Assembly: GCA_016783245.1 (NCBI GenBank)
Contig: JADHWY010000006.1
Location: 1 to 38,372, forward strand
Origin: Dehalococcoidales bacterium
GTDB taxonomy: Bacteria > Chloroflexota > Dehalococcoidia > Dehalococcoidales > BS750m-G39
Direction of reading: 5' to 3'
DNA: 38,372 nt
Both the position numbers and the translations under genes were made by a program. Of this stretch, positions 1 through 9,717 are shown piece by piece. Numbering within the stretch: the first letter of the stretch is position 1; each line of letters opens with the position of its first letter. The notes under the pieces are model-generated. The model did not search any database. It was not told the DNA's origin and was given only the letters and a program-made list of their open reading frames with translations.

Positions 1-534
1 CTCCAATACCTGCTTGGCTTGTTCTGTTAGCTCCTCTACTGCTGCTGAGCCAGTGCCTGATACTGCCTGGTAGGTAGCAGCAATAATGCGCTTGATGGGA
101 TTAACCCTATGCAGGGGGTATAGAGCTACTACCATTTGTATGGTGGAGCAATTTGGGTTAGCTATAATCCCCTTATGCCATTTAATGTCTTCGGGGTTGA
201 CCTCAGGTACCACCAAGGGGACCCTCGGGTCCATTCTAAATGCCGAGCTATTATCAACAACTACGGCTCCTGATTGGGCAGCTATAGGAGCAAAGTAGCG
301 ACTGGTCTCAGCCCCTGCCGAGAAGAGGGCGATATCTATTTCTTTAAAGGACTCGGGAGCAGTCTCTTTGACCACAATCTCGCGGTGACTAACAAACAGC
401 TTCTTGCCTGCTGAGCGGTCTGAGGCTAGAAGATGAATTGAGTCCATAGGGAAGTTGCGTTGCTCTAATACCTTAATGAATTCCTGTCCTACCAGCCCGG
501 TGGCACCAACGATAGCTACTCTATACTTCCTCAT
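1..534 (-). CDS. asd: Aspartate-semialdehyde dehydrogenase, N-terminal part (runs off the window)
   Basis: Reverse-strand translation from ATG at 534 gives MRKYRVAIVGATGLVGQEFIKVLEQRNFP...FSAGAETSRYFAPIAAQSGAVVVDNSSAFRMDPRVPLVVPEVNPED...NPNCSTIQMVVALYPLHR; GATGLVG and NPNCSTIQ motifs are typical of ASADH. Absent from the supplied ORF track because it is open at the edge. Confidence 0.95.
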   Translation of the reverse strand, partial: MRKYRVAIVGATGLVGQEFIKVLEQRNFPMDSIHLLASDRSAGKKLFVSHREIVVKETAPESFKEIDIALFSAGAETSRYFAPIAAQSGAVVVDNSSAFRMDPRVPLVVPEVNPEDIKWHKGIIANPNCSTIQMVVALYPLHRVNPIKRIIAATYQAVSGTGSAAVEELTEQAKQVLE

Positions 535-543
535 CGCCTCTTC

Positions 544-1338
544 CTATAAACTGAGCAGAGTATCTAGACCATAGACTAGCCCTTTGTGTTTAGCTACTTC
601 CTTAATGGCTAGCATAACGCCTGGCATATAACACTCTCGACTGATGGTGTCGTGCCGAATGCTCAGTGTTTGTCCTGGTCCTCCCAGGAGCACCTCTTGG
701 TGTGCCAGGAGACCGGGTAGACGCACACTATGAATGGTAATACCTTCAATTTGCTCTCCCCGGCTATCTGAGGTCTTCCCTTGTTGTGGGGTAGAGAATG
801 GTTTGCCTCTGGCTGATGCCATTGCTTTGGCTGTAGCTAAGGCAGTTCCTGAAGGAGCATCAGCTTTCAAGTGGTGGTGTAGTTCTATAATTTCGGCATA
901 GTCAAGGTATTTGGCAGCTACCTTAGCGAGGTGTATCATTAGCACTGCGCCTAGAGCAAAGTTTGGAGCTACTACAGCACCTACCTGGTGGGCTTCTGCC
1001 AGGCGGTCAATTTCATTGATGTCGTCGGCGGTTAAGCCGGTAGTTCCTATGACCAAGTTAACACCCTGTTCGGCTGTCACGCGCACTGCTGGCATGGTGG
1101 CTTGAGCAGTGGTGAAATCTACCAATACATCTGGCTGGCAATTGGTGAGGATGTAACCCAGCTTTGGGGAAAAGGGCACAGTGCCAGAGCCATCGGGCAA
1201 AGGCAGGTAATCCTCAGCAGCCTTTAAGTCTACAGCACCTACTATTTGCATGTTGGGCTCATGGCACAGGGTATTAACCACCTCTTGCCCCATTCTGCCC
1301 GATGCACCATGAACTACTACCCTTATTGCCTTCATCAC
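544..1338 (-). CDS. dapB: 4-hydroxy-tetrahydrodipicolinate reductase
   Basis: VVVHGASGRMGQEVV nucleotide-binding motif; ELHHHLKADAPSGTA catalytic motif; 264 aa. Confidence 0.96.
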   Translation of the reverse strand: MMKAIRVVVHGASGRMGQEVVNTLCHEPNMQIVGAVDLKAAEDYLPLPDGSGTVPFSPKLGYILTNCQPDVLVDFTTAQATMPAVRVTAEQGVNLVIGTTGLTADDINEIDRLAEAHQVGAVVAPNFALGAVLMIHLAKVAAKYLDYAEIIELHHHLKADAPSGTALATAKAMASARGKPFSTPQQGKTSDSRGEQIEGITIHSVRLPGLLAHQEVLLGGPGQTLSIRHDTISRECYMPGVMLAIKEVAKHKGLVYGLDTLLSL

Positions 1339-3584
1339 CTAGGCCTTTTATTATAGTAACCCTGTTTATTTCTGGGAGAGCGGACCTCATGCTGCTTCTT
1401 AAATGGGTAGTCTTTAGATAGTGAATCATTTACCTTAGCCCCGGGCACTTGAGACAGCTTTTCAAACACAGCCCGTCGTGATAGGTTTACCCTACCAAGC
1501 TCATCGATGTTAATTACCTTAACCGTAACCTCATCGCCGAGTTTAACTATATCCTCGACTTTGGCTACCCGATATTCAGCTAGTTCGCTGATGTGAACCA
1601 ATCCTTCTTTGCCGGGAAGAATTTCTACCATAGCACCGAAGTTCAGCAGGCGCGTTACTTTCCCAGTATAGGTACCGCCCACTTCTACTTCTTTAGTTAG
1701 ACCTTCTATGATTTCAATGGCTCTGCGGGCTGCTTCCTCATCAGGTGAGCCAATAACCACCGTACCGTCATTGTCAACATCAATGGTGGTTTTGGTTTCA
1801 CTAGCAATTGCCCTGATTGTTTTGCCTCCCGTGCCGATGACAGCACCAATTTTATCAGGGTTAATCATTATTTTATGCATTCGTGGCGCATAGCGGCTGA
1901 TTTCAGGTCGACTTGAGCTGATGGTCTGCTGCATTGTTTCCAGAATGGACAGGCGAGCCTGGCGAGCTTGATTCAGCGCCTTTCCCAGAATTTCTGTGCT
2001 TATGCCTTTGAGCTTGATATCTAGCTGTATTGCAGTGATGCCCTTAGCCGTCCCAGCCACCTTAAAGTCCATATCCCCATAGGCATCCTCTATACCCTCA
2101 ATGTCAGTTAAAATAGCATAGTTGCCCTTTTCACCAGTGACCAAGCCCATAGCCACCCCGGCTACTGCTGCCTTGGTAGGTATTCCGGCATCCATCAGGG
2201 ATAGTGATGAAGCGCAAACGCTAGCCATAGAGGTACTGCCACTGGAGCTGAGAATCTCTGAAACGAGGCGAATGGTGTAAGGGAAGTCCTCGTCCTTGGG
2301 CAGCACCGGGGCAATAGCCCGCTCCACTAGAGCACCATGTCCAATTTCACGGCGACCGGGTGTTCCTATGCGTTTCACCTCGCCACTGGAGAAGGGAGGG
2401 AAATTGTAGTGGTGGATAAAGCGTTTGGTCTCCTCCAGACCTAATCCGTCAAGCGGTTGCTCTTTCCGAGTAGAGCCCAAGGTGGTGATTGTTAGAACTT
2501 GAGTCTGGCCCCTAGTAAACAGGGCTGAGCCATGGGTACGGGGAAGAAGTCCTATTTCACAACTGATGGGTCGGATATCGGTCAGACCACGACCATCAAT
2601 ACGCTTTGCCTTGTCAAGGAGGTTGCCTCTTATTTCAGCTCTGACCTTTGTCTCGAAAGCGGCGATTATGTCTTCCTCAGGGAATGACTCACCTAAGCTT
2701 TCCACAAGCTCACTCTTTAGGTTGCTGAGCGCCTGTTCGCGCTGTAACTTTTCTGGCTGGCTCAGGGCCTGGGCAAGCCTACCATCGACCATTGGTGAGA
2801 TTGCTGTCATAACCTCGGGGTTAACCTCGCTTACAGGGGCTTCTACCTTAGGTCTGCCACAAGCCTGCTGGAGCTGTTCTTGGAGCTCAATAATACCTTG
2901 GTTTGCCTGGTGACCAAATTCTATTGCCTGTAGAACAATATCTTCCGAAACCTCTTTGGCTCCTGCCTCTACCATTACTATTGCTTGCTTGGTGCTAACC
3001 ACAACCAGGTCAAGCTGGCTGTTTCCAAGCTGGACTAAGGTTGGATTTAATATGAGCTCGCCGTTAATATAGCCTACATGAACCGCACTCACTGGACCAT
3101 CAAATGGTATTTGTGAGATTGATAGGGCAGCTGAGCTACCGATAACTGCTAGGATGTCCGGGTCATTTTCTTGGTCAGCGGAAAGGACGGTAATTACAAG
3201 CTGAATCTCATTACGCCATCCCTTAGGTAAAAGCGGACGCAGTGGGCGGTCGGTAAGTCGGCTAGCTAGAGTTGCCTCTTGGGTGGGGCGTCCCTCCCTT
3301 CTGATAAAGCCGCCCGGAATTTTACCGGCAGCATAAAGCCTTTCTTCATAGTCAACGGTTAGTGGCACAAAATCTATCCCCTGGCGAGGTTCATCGCCGG
3401 TGCAAACAGTAACCAGAACTACGGTATCTCCATAGCGGATGGTTACCGCTCCGCTCGCCTGTCCTGCGAGCTTTCCTGTGTCTACAATGAGCCTTCTGCC
3501 GCCAACCTCACGCTCAAAAGAATTAGATGATATCAATAACCCCTCCCTGCTGAAGGCTTTACTTGCGTAGCCCGAGCCTGCCAA
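1335..3584 (-). CDS. pnp: Polyribonucleotide nucleotidyltransferase (PNPase)
   Basis: Two RNase PH domains, KH ([23 protein letters not shown]) and S1 domain; adjacent to rpsO. The real start is probably TTG at 3536 (…[22 protein letters not shown]), just after an AGGGAGGGG-like RBS, which removes the overlap with rpsO. Confidence 0.97.
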   Translation of the reverse strand: MAGSGYASKAFSREGLLISSNSFEREVGGRRLIVDTGKLAGQASGAVTIRYGDTVVLVTVCTGDEPRQGIDFVPLTVDYEERLYAAGKIPGGFIRREGRPTQEATLASRLTDRPLRPLLPKGWRNEIQLVITVLSADQENDPDILAVIGSSAALSISQIPFDGPVSAVHVGYINGELILNPTLVQLGNSQLDLVVVSTKQAIVMVEAGAKEVSEDIVLQAIEFGHQANQGIIELQEQLQQACGRPKVEAPVSEVNPEVMTAISPMVDGRLAQALSQPEKLQREQALSNLKSELVESLGESFPEEDIIAAFETKVRAEIRGNLLDKAKRIDGRGLTDIRPISCEIGLLPRTHGSALFTRGQTQVLTITTLGSTRKEQPLDGLGLEETKRFIHHYNFPPFSSGEVKRIGTPGRREIGHGALVERAIAPVLPKDEDFPYTIRLVSEILSSSGSTSMASVCASSLSLMDAGIPTKAAVAGVAMGLVTGEKGNYAILTDIEGIEDAYGDMDFKVAGTAKGITAIQLDIKLKGISTEILGKALNQARQARLSILETMQQTISSSRPEISRYAPRMHKIMINPDKIGAVIGTGGKTIRAIASETKTTIDVDNDGTVVIGSPDEEAARRAIEIIEGLTKEVEVGGTYTGKVTRLLNFGAMVEILPGKEGLVHISELAEYRVAKVEDIVKLGDEVTVKVINIDELGRVNLSRRAVFEKLSQVPGAKVNDSLSKDYPFKKQHEVRSPRNKQGYYNKRPR

Positions 3585-3822
3585 TTAGGCTGTGATATCG
3601 ACCAACATCCTCTCTGCTCAGGTAGGCTAGTAGCCTTCTTCTTCGCCCCACCAGCTTAAGCAGCCCCCGTTGTGTGTGGTAATCATGCCGATTAGCCATC
3701 ATATGCCCCGTCAATTGGTTAATCCTTTCTGTAAGCAGGGCTACCTGAACTTCGGTCGAGCCTTGGTCTCCTTCATGGAGTCCAAATTTATTTATGATTT
3801 CTGTCTTTTTCTCTTTGTCCAA
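3559..3822 (-). CDS. rpsO: 30S ribosomal protein S15
   Basis: 87 aa; [25 protein letters not shown]...[23 protein letters not shown] is classic S15. Confidence 0.97.
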   Translation of the reverse strand: MDKEKKTEIINKFGLHEGDQGSTEVQVALLTERINQLTGHMMANRHDYHTQRGLLKLVGRRRRLLAYLSREDVGRYHSLIGRLGLRK

Positions 3823-3957
3823 ATTATATCCCCGTATTCATAGTTATTTTAGCAAACATTAACTATACTATAAATCAACCGATTATAGCATAAGTTTGAG
3901 CAGCTGTAAATTAGGTGCACTCGTTCACATGATTAGTGATACATCGTTCCCTTGCCT

Positions 3958-4046
3958 TGTCATTGTGAGCCGAAGGCGTGGCAATCCCATGGTTATCCCC
4001 CTCGCCTGAGATTGCTTCAGCTGTTTGCTTCGTTACCTCGCAATGT
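3958..4046. repeat. Imperfect palindromic intergenic repeat (cattgtgagccgaag...gcaatccc / gagattgcttc...cctcgcaatg)
   Basis: Left arm cattgtgag..cgaag..gcaatc and right arm attgcttc..cttcg..cctcgcaatg are inverted relative to each other. Confidence 0.6.
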
Positions 4047-4144
4047 GCTCGTCCACAAATAGACGAGGGTGTCAACGCCTAGAAATTCTATCGGCACTAA
4101 GGTATAATAATCAGCAGTAAATATAGAAGGCAGTCCTCAGAATA

Positions 4145-5329
4145 GTGAGGAGTTCAGATATAGAAGAATTAAAGGCTTCGGTCATAGAAGAAGTAGAAGC
4201 TTGCCACGACCAACTTCGCGAGTTGGGACTAAAAATCCACTCTAGCCCTGAGCTAGGCTTCCAAGAGGTCAAGGCAGCAGCTTGGCTAACCCAATACCTA
4301 GAGGAAAATGGCTTCTCTATAGAGCGGGGCATCTGTGAGCTACCGACAGCTTTCAGAGGAAGCTACAGACAAGGGAAACCAGCTATCGCAATTTTGGCTG
4401 AGTATGATGCCCTACCTGAGCTTGGGCATGCCTGTGGTCATAATCTAATAGCGGGCTGCGCCGTTGGTGCTGCAGTAGCTTCTAAACCAGCTATCGACCG
4501 ATTCGGGGGTAGCATCCTTGTTATCGGCACCCCGGCTGAGGAGCTATACGGAGGAAAGGTAATAATGGCGGAACGAGGAGCCTTTGATAACATAGACATG
4601 GCCATGATGGTGCACCCAGGGGTACATGATACCGCTACTACCCAAGCCCTGGCTTGCATAGGTTTAGAGGTTGAGTTCTTTGGCAAAGCGGCTCATGCCG
4701 CAACTCGACCAGAGGCAGGCATCAACGCCTTAGAAGCAATGATTCAGTCATTCGCCGCCATCAATTCACTCAGGCAACACATTAAGGATAAGGCTCGCAT
4801 CCACGGGATTATTACCGATGGTGGTAAAGCAGCTAATATTGTCCCAGCTCACAGTGCCGGAACCTTCCTGGTGCGTGCCAAGGATGATGCCTATCTAGAA
4901 GGACTGAAAGAGAAGGTTCTAAATTGCTTCATTGGAGCTGCCATAGCTAGTGGTGCCCGTCTGGAATACCGGTGGGGAAAGGTACACTATGCCCCCCTGC
5001 GTAATAATCTAACCCTAGCCAGACTATTCAGACAGAATATGCAATCCCTGGGACGCAAGATGCAGCTCTCTGACCCCAATAAAGGGGTTGGTAGCACCGA
5101 TATGGGAAATGTCAGCCAGATAGTGCCCAGCATTCATCCTACTGTAGCCATAGCCCCGGTGGAGGTAGTAGTACATTCTCCAGAGTTTGCCTCGGCGGCT
5201 GCCTCTGAGGCAGGTATCCGCGGTCTCCTTGACGGCGCCAAGGCTCTAGCTATGACGGTGGTCGACCTAACAGCCAATCCTGAAATAGTTATCAGGATTA
5301 AACAGGAATTTGGCAAGGTAAATGATTAA
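4145..5329 (+). CDS. M20 family metallopeptidase / amidohydrolase (aminobenzoyl-glutamate hydrolase-like)
   Basis: AEYDALPELGHACGHNLIAG, GTPAEE, MMVHPG, GKAAHAATRPEAGINALEA motifs of M20D peptidases; GTG start. Confidence 0.85.
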   Translation: MRSSDIEELKASVIEEVEACHDQLRELGLKIHSSPELGFQEVKAAAWLTQYLEENGFSIERGICELPTAFRGSYRQGKPAIAILAEYDALPELGHACGHNLIAGCAVGAAVASKPAIDRFGGSILVIGTPAEELYGGKVIMAERGAFDNIDMAMMVHPGVHDTATTQALACIGLEVEFFGKAAHAATRPEAGINALEAMIQSFAAINSLRQHIKDKARIHGIITDGGKAANIVPAHSAGTFLVRAKDDAYLEGLKEKVLNCFIGAAIASGARLEYRWGKVHYAPLRNNLTLARLFRQNMQSLGRKMQLSDPNKGVGSTDMGNVSQIVPSIHPTVAIAPVEVVVHSPEFASAAASEAGIRGLLDGAKALAMTVVDLTANPEIVIRIKQEFGKVND

Positions 5330-6329
5330 GGTAGGTATCCCCAGAGCTCTGCTCTACTACCAATATTACCCTATGTGGAAGACCTTCTTTGAGGAACTGG
5401 GGGCAGAGGTGGTGGTCTCACCACTAACCACCCAGGCTATACTATCTTCGGGCTCATCTCGAGTAGTGGCTGATACCTGTTTGCCGGTAAAGGTCTTCTG
5501 CGGGCATGTTCTGGCTCTGATAGGGGAGTGCGATTATATCTTTATTCCTGCTATTTGCAGTGTGAAAACCAAGATTTATAACTGTTCCAAGTTTCTCGGC
5601 TTACCTGATATGACTAAAGCAGTTATCCCCGAATCTCCCCCTATCTTCGATATAGATATAGATATTAACAAGGGGAAGCGCGAGTTATATCGGGCTATCT
5701 ATAAACTAGGTCGACGTTTTACCTGGAATCCATTTAAGGTGAGGCAAGCCGGTATCGCTGCCTGGCAAGCCCACCTGAAATATAGACAGCTAATGTCAAT
5801 CCATGGCTTAACCCCACCACAGGCGATAGAGAGAATATCAAATAAAAGTGAGGCAAAACCAGAAATACCCCCCAGCAGCCCCACTCAAACTCAAGCCGCC
5901 ATTGCCGTCGTTGGTCACCCCTATCTCCTCTATGATGAACATATAAACCATCGCCTTATCCACCGATTGGAGAAGGCTCACTATAAGGTATTAATGCCGG
6001 AGATGCTCACCGCTGAGGAGCTTAAACTGGCTACAACTAGATTAGTAGGCAGGTCTTACTGGACGTATGAAGAAGAGGTGGTGGGGGCTGGAGGTCATTA
6101 CCTAGAAAGCGGGGTTGGTGGTGTCATTGGCATAATGGCCTTTGGCTGCGGACCAGATTCATTAATGATGGACATGGTGCATCGGCGGGCGGCTAGGCTG
6201 AGGACTACCGCCTTTATGAGCCTTACCCTGGAGGAACATACCGCCGAAGCAGGGGTAGTTACCCGACTAGAAGCCTTCCTTGATATGATACAGAGAAGGA
6301 AGAGGAGTCAGGTAGAAGTATGCGTATAG
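5322..6329 (+). CDS. DUF2229-type acyl-CoA dehydratase activase-related protein
   Basis: IKVGIPRALLYYQYYPMWKTFFEELGAEVVVSP start and conserved cysteines (DTCLPVKVFCGH, PAICSVKTKIYNCSKF), characteristic of 2-hydroxyglutaryl-CoA dehydratase activase-associated proteins. Confidence 0.75.
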   Translation: MIKVGIPRALLYYQYYPMWKTFFEELGAEVVVSPLTTQAILSSGSSRVVADTCLPVKVFCGHVLALIGECDYIFIPAICSVKTKIYNCSKFLGLPDMTKAVIPESPPIFDIDIDINKGKRELYRAIYKLGRRFTWNPFKVRQAGIAAWQAHLKYRQLMSIHGLTPPQAIERISNKSEAKPEIPPSSPTQTQAAIAVVGHPYLLYDEHINHRLIHRLEKAHYKVLMPEMLTAEELKLATTRLVGRSYWTYEEEVVGAGGHYLESGVGGVIGIMAFGCGPDSLMMDMVHRRAARLRTTAFMSLTLEEHTAEAGVVTRLEAFLDMIQRRKRSQVEVCV

Positions 6330-7435
6330 GCATGCCCCATATGGGTAATCTATATATACCTTTTAAAGCTTTATTCCAAAGGCTAAATATTGACTTTGTA
6401 ATACCACCGCTCAATAACCAACGCACTCTATCGCTGGGGGTCAGGCACTCCCCAGAAGGGATGTGTATCCCATTCAAGCTAACTCTGGGCAACCTGATTG
6501 AAGCCACCGAGCTTGGGGCAGATACTTTACTCATGCCTGCCGGCTCTGGCATATGTCGCTTGGGCTACTATGCTAAAACGCAGGAACAGATTCTTCATGA
6601 CCTGGGGTATAACATCGCAATGGTCTCTGTAGGGGTTTCACAGCGAAAGCTTTTCGGCTTACTTGAAATGATTAAGCGCTTGTCAAACAATGCTCCTTGG
6701 TCTAAGATTATATCAGCCTTCCGCTTTGGTCTAGCTAAATTAAATGCCATGGATAGGATAGAACGAGCAGTGCAAAAGATACGTCCTGTAGAGCGGATAA
6801 AGGGGACGGCAAATAAGCTATTTGCTAAAGCGATTAAGGCTATTGACCAGGCTGATGATTATAATACCCTGAAGAAGGTGCAGATTAACTGCATTGACCA
6901 GCTCAACCAGGTAACTAAGGTCAGCAAGGCTCAACCACTGGTAGTGGGCATAATTGGAGAGTTCTATGTATTACTGGAGCCCTTTTCCAATCTAGATGTG
7001 GAGAGCGAGCTGGGTAAGCTGGGGGTAGAGGTAAGACGGACAACATTTGTTTCAGAGTGGACTAAATTCAGCCTATTTCTCAATCCCCTGGGCATGAATG
7101 AGAAGGACAGGATTCATAAGGCAGCTTTACCCTATCTTAAGCGGGATATCGGCGGCGATGGTTGGGAATCAGTAGGGGAAAAGGTGCTCCACGCTACGGA
7201 GTACGATGGTTTAATCCACCTCGCTCCATTCACCTGTATGCCAGAGATAGTAGCCCAAAATATCATGCCGTCGACCAAGGAGAATATTCCAGTTCTAACC
7301 ATACTTTGTGATGAGCAAATAGCCAAGCCAGGCATGTTAACCAGACTGGAAGCGTTCGTCGACCTGCTAGAACACAGGCGACGGGCACAAAGTAACAGCC
7401 TAAGGAGAGAGCATGGAAGCCTATCTGGGCATTGA
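6320..7435 (+). CDS. Second acyl-CoA dehydratase activase-related protein (CoA-dehydratase D-component-like)
   Basis: RIGMPHMGNLYIPFKALFQRLNIDFVIPP...SPEGMCIPFKLTLGNLIEA...LLMPAGSGICRLGYYAKTQEQIL; overlaps neighbours by 10 and 23 nt. Confidence 0.72.
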   Translation: MRIGMPHMGNLYIPFKALFQRLNIDFVIPPLNNQRTLSLGVRHSPEGMCIPFKLTLGNLIEATELGADTLLMPAGSGICRLGYYAKTQEQILHDLGYNIAMVSVGVSQRKLFGLLEMIKRLSNNAPWSKIISAFRFGLAKLNAMDRIERAVQKIRPVERIKGTANKLFAKAIKAIDQADDYNTLKKVQINCIDQLNQVTKVSKAQPLVVGIIGEFYVLLEPFSNLDVESELGKLGVEVRRTTFVSEWTKFSLFLNPLGMNEKDRIHKAALPYLKRDIGGDGWESVGEKVLHATEYDGLIHLAPFTCMPEIVAQNIMPSTKENIPVLTILCDEQIAKPGMLTRLEAFVDLLEHRRRAQSNSLRREHGSLSGH

Positions 7436-8378
7436 TGTTGGCTCAGTAACCACCAAATTTGCTGTGCTAAACGAGAGTGATGAGCTGGTTACCCACGTTT
7501 ACTTACCGACGGAAGGTAAGCCCATCGATATGGTACAGCAGGGGCTGAAACAAATCAAACAGCAACTGCCTAAAGGTGTGGACATCCGTGGTGTGGCTAC
7601 CACAGGGAGCGCTCGCTACCTGGCCGGGGTTATCATGGGTGCTGATTTGGTCAAGAATGAGATTACCAGCCATGCTGTAGGTGCCCTGCGCTATTTCCCC
7701 GAAGGGCAAACCATCATCGAAATCGGAGGGCAAGATAGTAAGATTATCATTATTAGAGACGGGATAGTGACCGACTTCGGTATGAATACCGTATGTGCTG
7801 CCGGCACCGGCAGCTTCCTTGACCATCAGGCACTGCGCCTCAATATGAGCATCAAGGAATTCAGCCAGCGGGCACTGGATAGCACGACACCGGTACGTAT
7901 CGCCGGGCGATGCACCGTTTTTGCTGAATCAGATATGATACACAAACAACAAATGGGGCATCGAATTGAGGATATTCTATATGGTCTATGCCAGGCACTA
8001 GTGCGCAATTACCTTAACAATGTTGGCTTAGGCAAAGATATTCAATCCCCCATAATATTTCAGGGCGGTGTTGCCTTTAACCAAGGCATAGTGAAGGCAA
8101 TTCAAGAAGAGCTTGGCAGCGAGGTGATTGTCCCGCCACACCATGAGGTGATGGGGGCAATAGGTGCCGCCCTACTGGTGCACGAAGAGATGGCACACAG
8201 TCACGAGGGAAGCAAGTTCAAGGGATTTGGCATAAGTGAGATAAAGTATCATACCTCCTCATTTGAATGCCAAGCCTGCCCCAGCCTGTGTGAGATTGCC
8301 CAGCTTTCGCTTAATGGTCAGGTTCTCGCCCGGTGGGGAGGTCGCTGTGACCTGTGGGAAAGAAGCCCAACTAGCTAA
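7413..8378 (+). CDS. Acyl-CoA dehydratase activase (BadF/BadG/HgdC ASKHA-fold ATPase)
   Basis: YLGIDVGSVTTKFAVL phosphate loop, IIEIGGQDSKIIIIRDG, NTVCAAGTGSFLDHQA, AGRCTVFAESDMIHKQQ, FQGGVAFNQGI motifs. Confidence 0.9.
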   Translation: MEAYLGIDVGSVTTKFAVLNESDELVTHVYLPTEGKPIDMVQQGLKQIKQQLPKGVDIRGVATTGSARYLAGVIMGADLVKNEITSHAVGALRYFPEGQTIIEIGGQDSKIIIIRDGIVTDFGMNTVCAAGTGSFLDHQALRLNMSIKEFSQRALDSTTPVRIAGRCTVFAESDMIHKQQMGHRIEDILYGLCQALVRNYLNNVGLGKDIQSPIIFQGGVAFNQGIVKAIQEELGSEVIVPPHHEVMGAIGAALLVHEEMAHSHEGSKFKGFGISEIKYHTSSFECQACPSLCEIAQLSLNGQVLARWGGRCDLWERSPTS

Positions 8379-8387
8379 AATTTTTGA

Positions 8388-9413
8388 GTGGAAAAGAAGA
8401 TGATAATTGCCATTGATGCTGCTGGCGGGGAGTATGCTCCCCATGAAATAGTGAAAGGAGCTATAAAAGCAGCTCAGGAATACGATGTTGATATTGCACT
8501 GGTGGGCAGCAAAGCCATACTCCATGTGCTGGCAGGTCGCTATTTAAATAAATTGAACCTCAGTATCATTGAAGCAAACCAGGTTATTGAGCCTCATGAG
8601 CCACCTCTGAAGGCAGTCCGCAGCAAGCCAAACTCCTCAATAGTGGTAGGCATTAATCTAGTAAGAGATGGTAAAGCCTCGGCCTTTGTCTCCGCAGGCA
8701 ACACCGGGGCAGTATTATGTGCTAGCCTCCTCAGCCTGGGAAAGATAAAAGGCATTGAGCGCCCCGCCTTGGGCAGTTTCCTTGATATCACCCCATCTAC
8801 CCCTACCCTCCTCATTGATGCTGGTGCCAATGCCGATTGCCGACCAAGCTACTTAGTCCAATTTGCTCGCTTAGGCACAACCTACGTTAAACACCTCCTG
8901 GACATCAGCTCTCCGCGTATTCGCTTGCTCAGCAATGGCGAAGAGGAAACGAAAGGCAATCGTCTGATTCAAGAAAGCTATAGTCTCCTCAAGAAGACCG
9001 ATTTAAACTTTATGGGCAGCATAGAAGGGCAAGACATATCAAAGACAACAGCCGATGTCATCGTTACCGATGGCTTCACCGGGAATATAGTGCTCAAGAC
9101 TATCGAAGGGTTAGGTGACACTTTCATAGGTCTAGTGCGACAGGTAGGGCATGTCTTTTCCGCTGCCTATCACCTCCAAGGACGAACTCTTCTCCGCGAC
9201 CTAGGATTAGGCTCCTGGGTTAGAAGGGTGGACTATAGAGAATACGGGGGGGCATGTCTCCTGGGAGTAAATGGAAATGTCATTGTAGCCCATGGACGCA
9301 GCCAAGCTAAGGCTATCAGCAATGCTATAGGTTTAGCCAAACAAACGGTAGAACAGGACATCTGCCAAATGATTAGAGAGGAAAACTATGAACAAACCGA
9401 TTACCATAGATGA
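8388..9413 (+). CDS. plsX: Phosphate acyltransferase
   Basis: IAIDAAGGEYAPHEIVKGA, SAGNTGAVLCASLLSLGKIKGIERPALGSFLDI, LIDAGANADCRP, ADVIVTDGFTGNIVLKTIEG. Start may be GTG 8388 or ATG 8400. Confidence 0.95.
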   Translation: MEKKMIIAIDAAGGEYAPHEIVKGAIKAAQEYDVDIALVGSKAILHVLAGRYLNKLNLSIIEANQVIEPHEPPLKAVRSKPNSSIVVGINLVRDGKASAFVSAGNTGAVLCASLLSLGKIKGIERPALGSFLDITPSTPTLLIDAGANADCRPSYLVQFARLGTTYVKHLLDISSPRIRLLSNGEEETKGNRLIQESYSLLKKTDLNFMGSIEGQDISKTTADVIVTDGFTGNIVLKTIEGLGDTFIGLVRQVGHVFSAAYHLQGRTLLRDLGLGSWVRRVDYREYGGACLLGVNGNVIVAHGRSQAKAISNAIGLAKQTVEQDICQMIREENYEQTDYHR

Positions 9414-9714
9414 TAGCACCTTCGACCAAATGGTGCTACAGGCTAAGATGCCGGTGCTAGTTGACTTCTGGGCACCCTGGTGCCGACCTTGTATTATGAC
9501 TGCGCCAGTGCTAGAGGAGCTGGCTGAGGAATACGCCGGCAGAATAACTATTGCTAAGTTGGATGTTGACCAGAATGCAAAAACTGCCGCCAAATACGGT
9601 ATAATGGCAATTCCTAATCTTATTATCTTTAAAAATGGAAAGCCAGTCTCACAGATAGTGGGCTTTAAACCCAAAGCGGAGCTGAAGCGAAGTCTGGATG
9701 CTGTTCTGGATTAA
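9388..9714 (+). CDS. trxA: Thioredoxin (active site WCRPC)
   Basis: VLVDFWAPWCRPCIMTAPVLEELAEEY...KLDVDQNAKTAAKYGIMAIPNLIIFKNGKPVSQIVGF; upstream gagagga RBS. Confidence 0.94.
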   Translation: MNKPITIDDSTFDQMVLQAKMPVLVDFWAPWCRPCIMTAPVLEELAEEYAGRITIAKLDVDQNAKTAAKYGIMAIPNLIIFKNGKPVSQIVGFKPKAELKRSLDAVLD

Positions 9715-9717
9715 GCC

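Noticed and set aside
86-298. 70-aa + strand ORF at the left edge
   Set aside because: Antisense to asd, which has clear family motifs.
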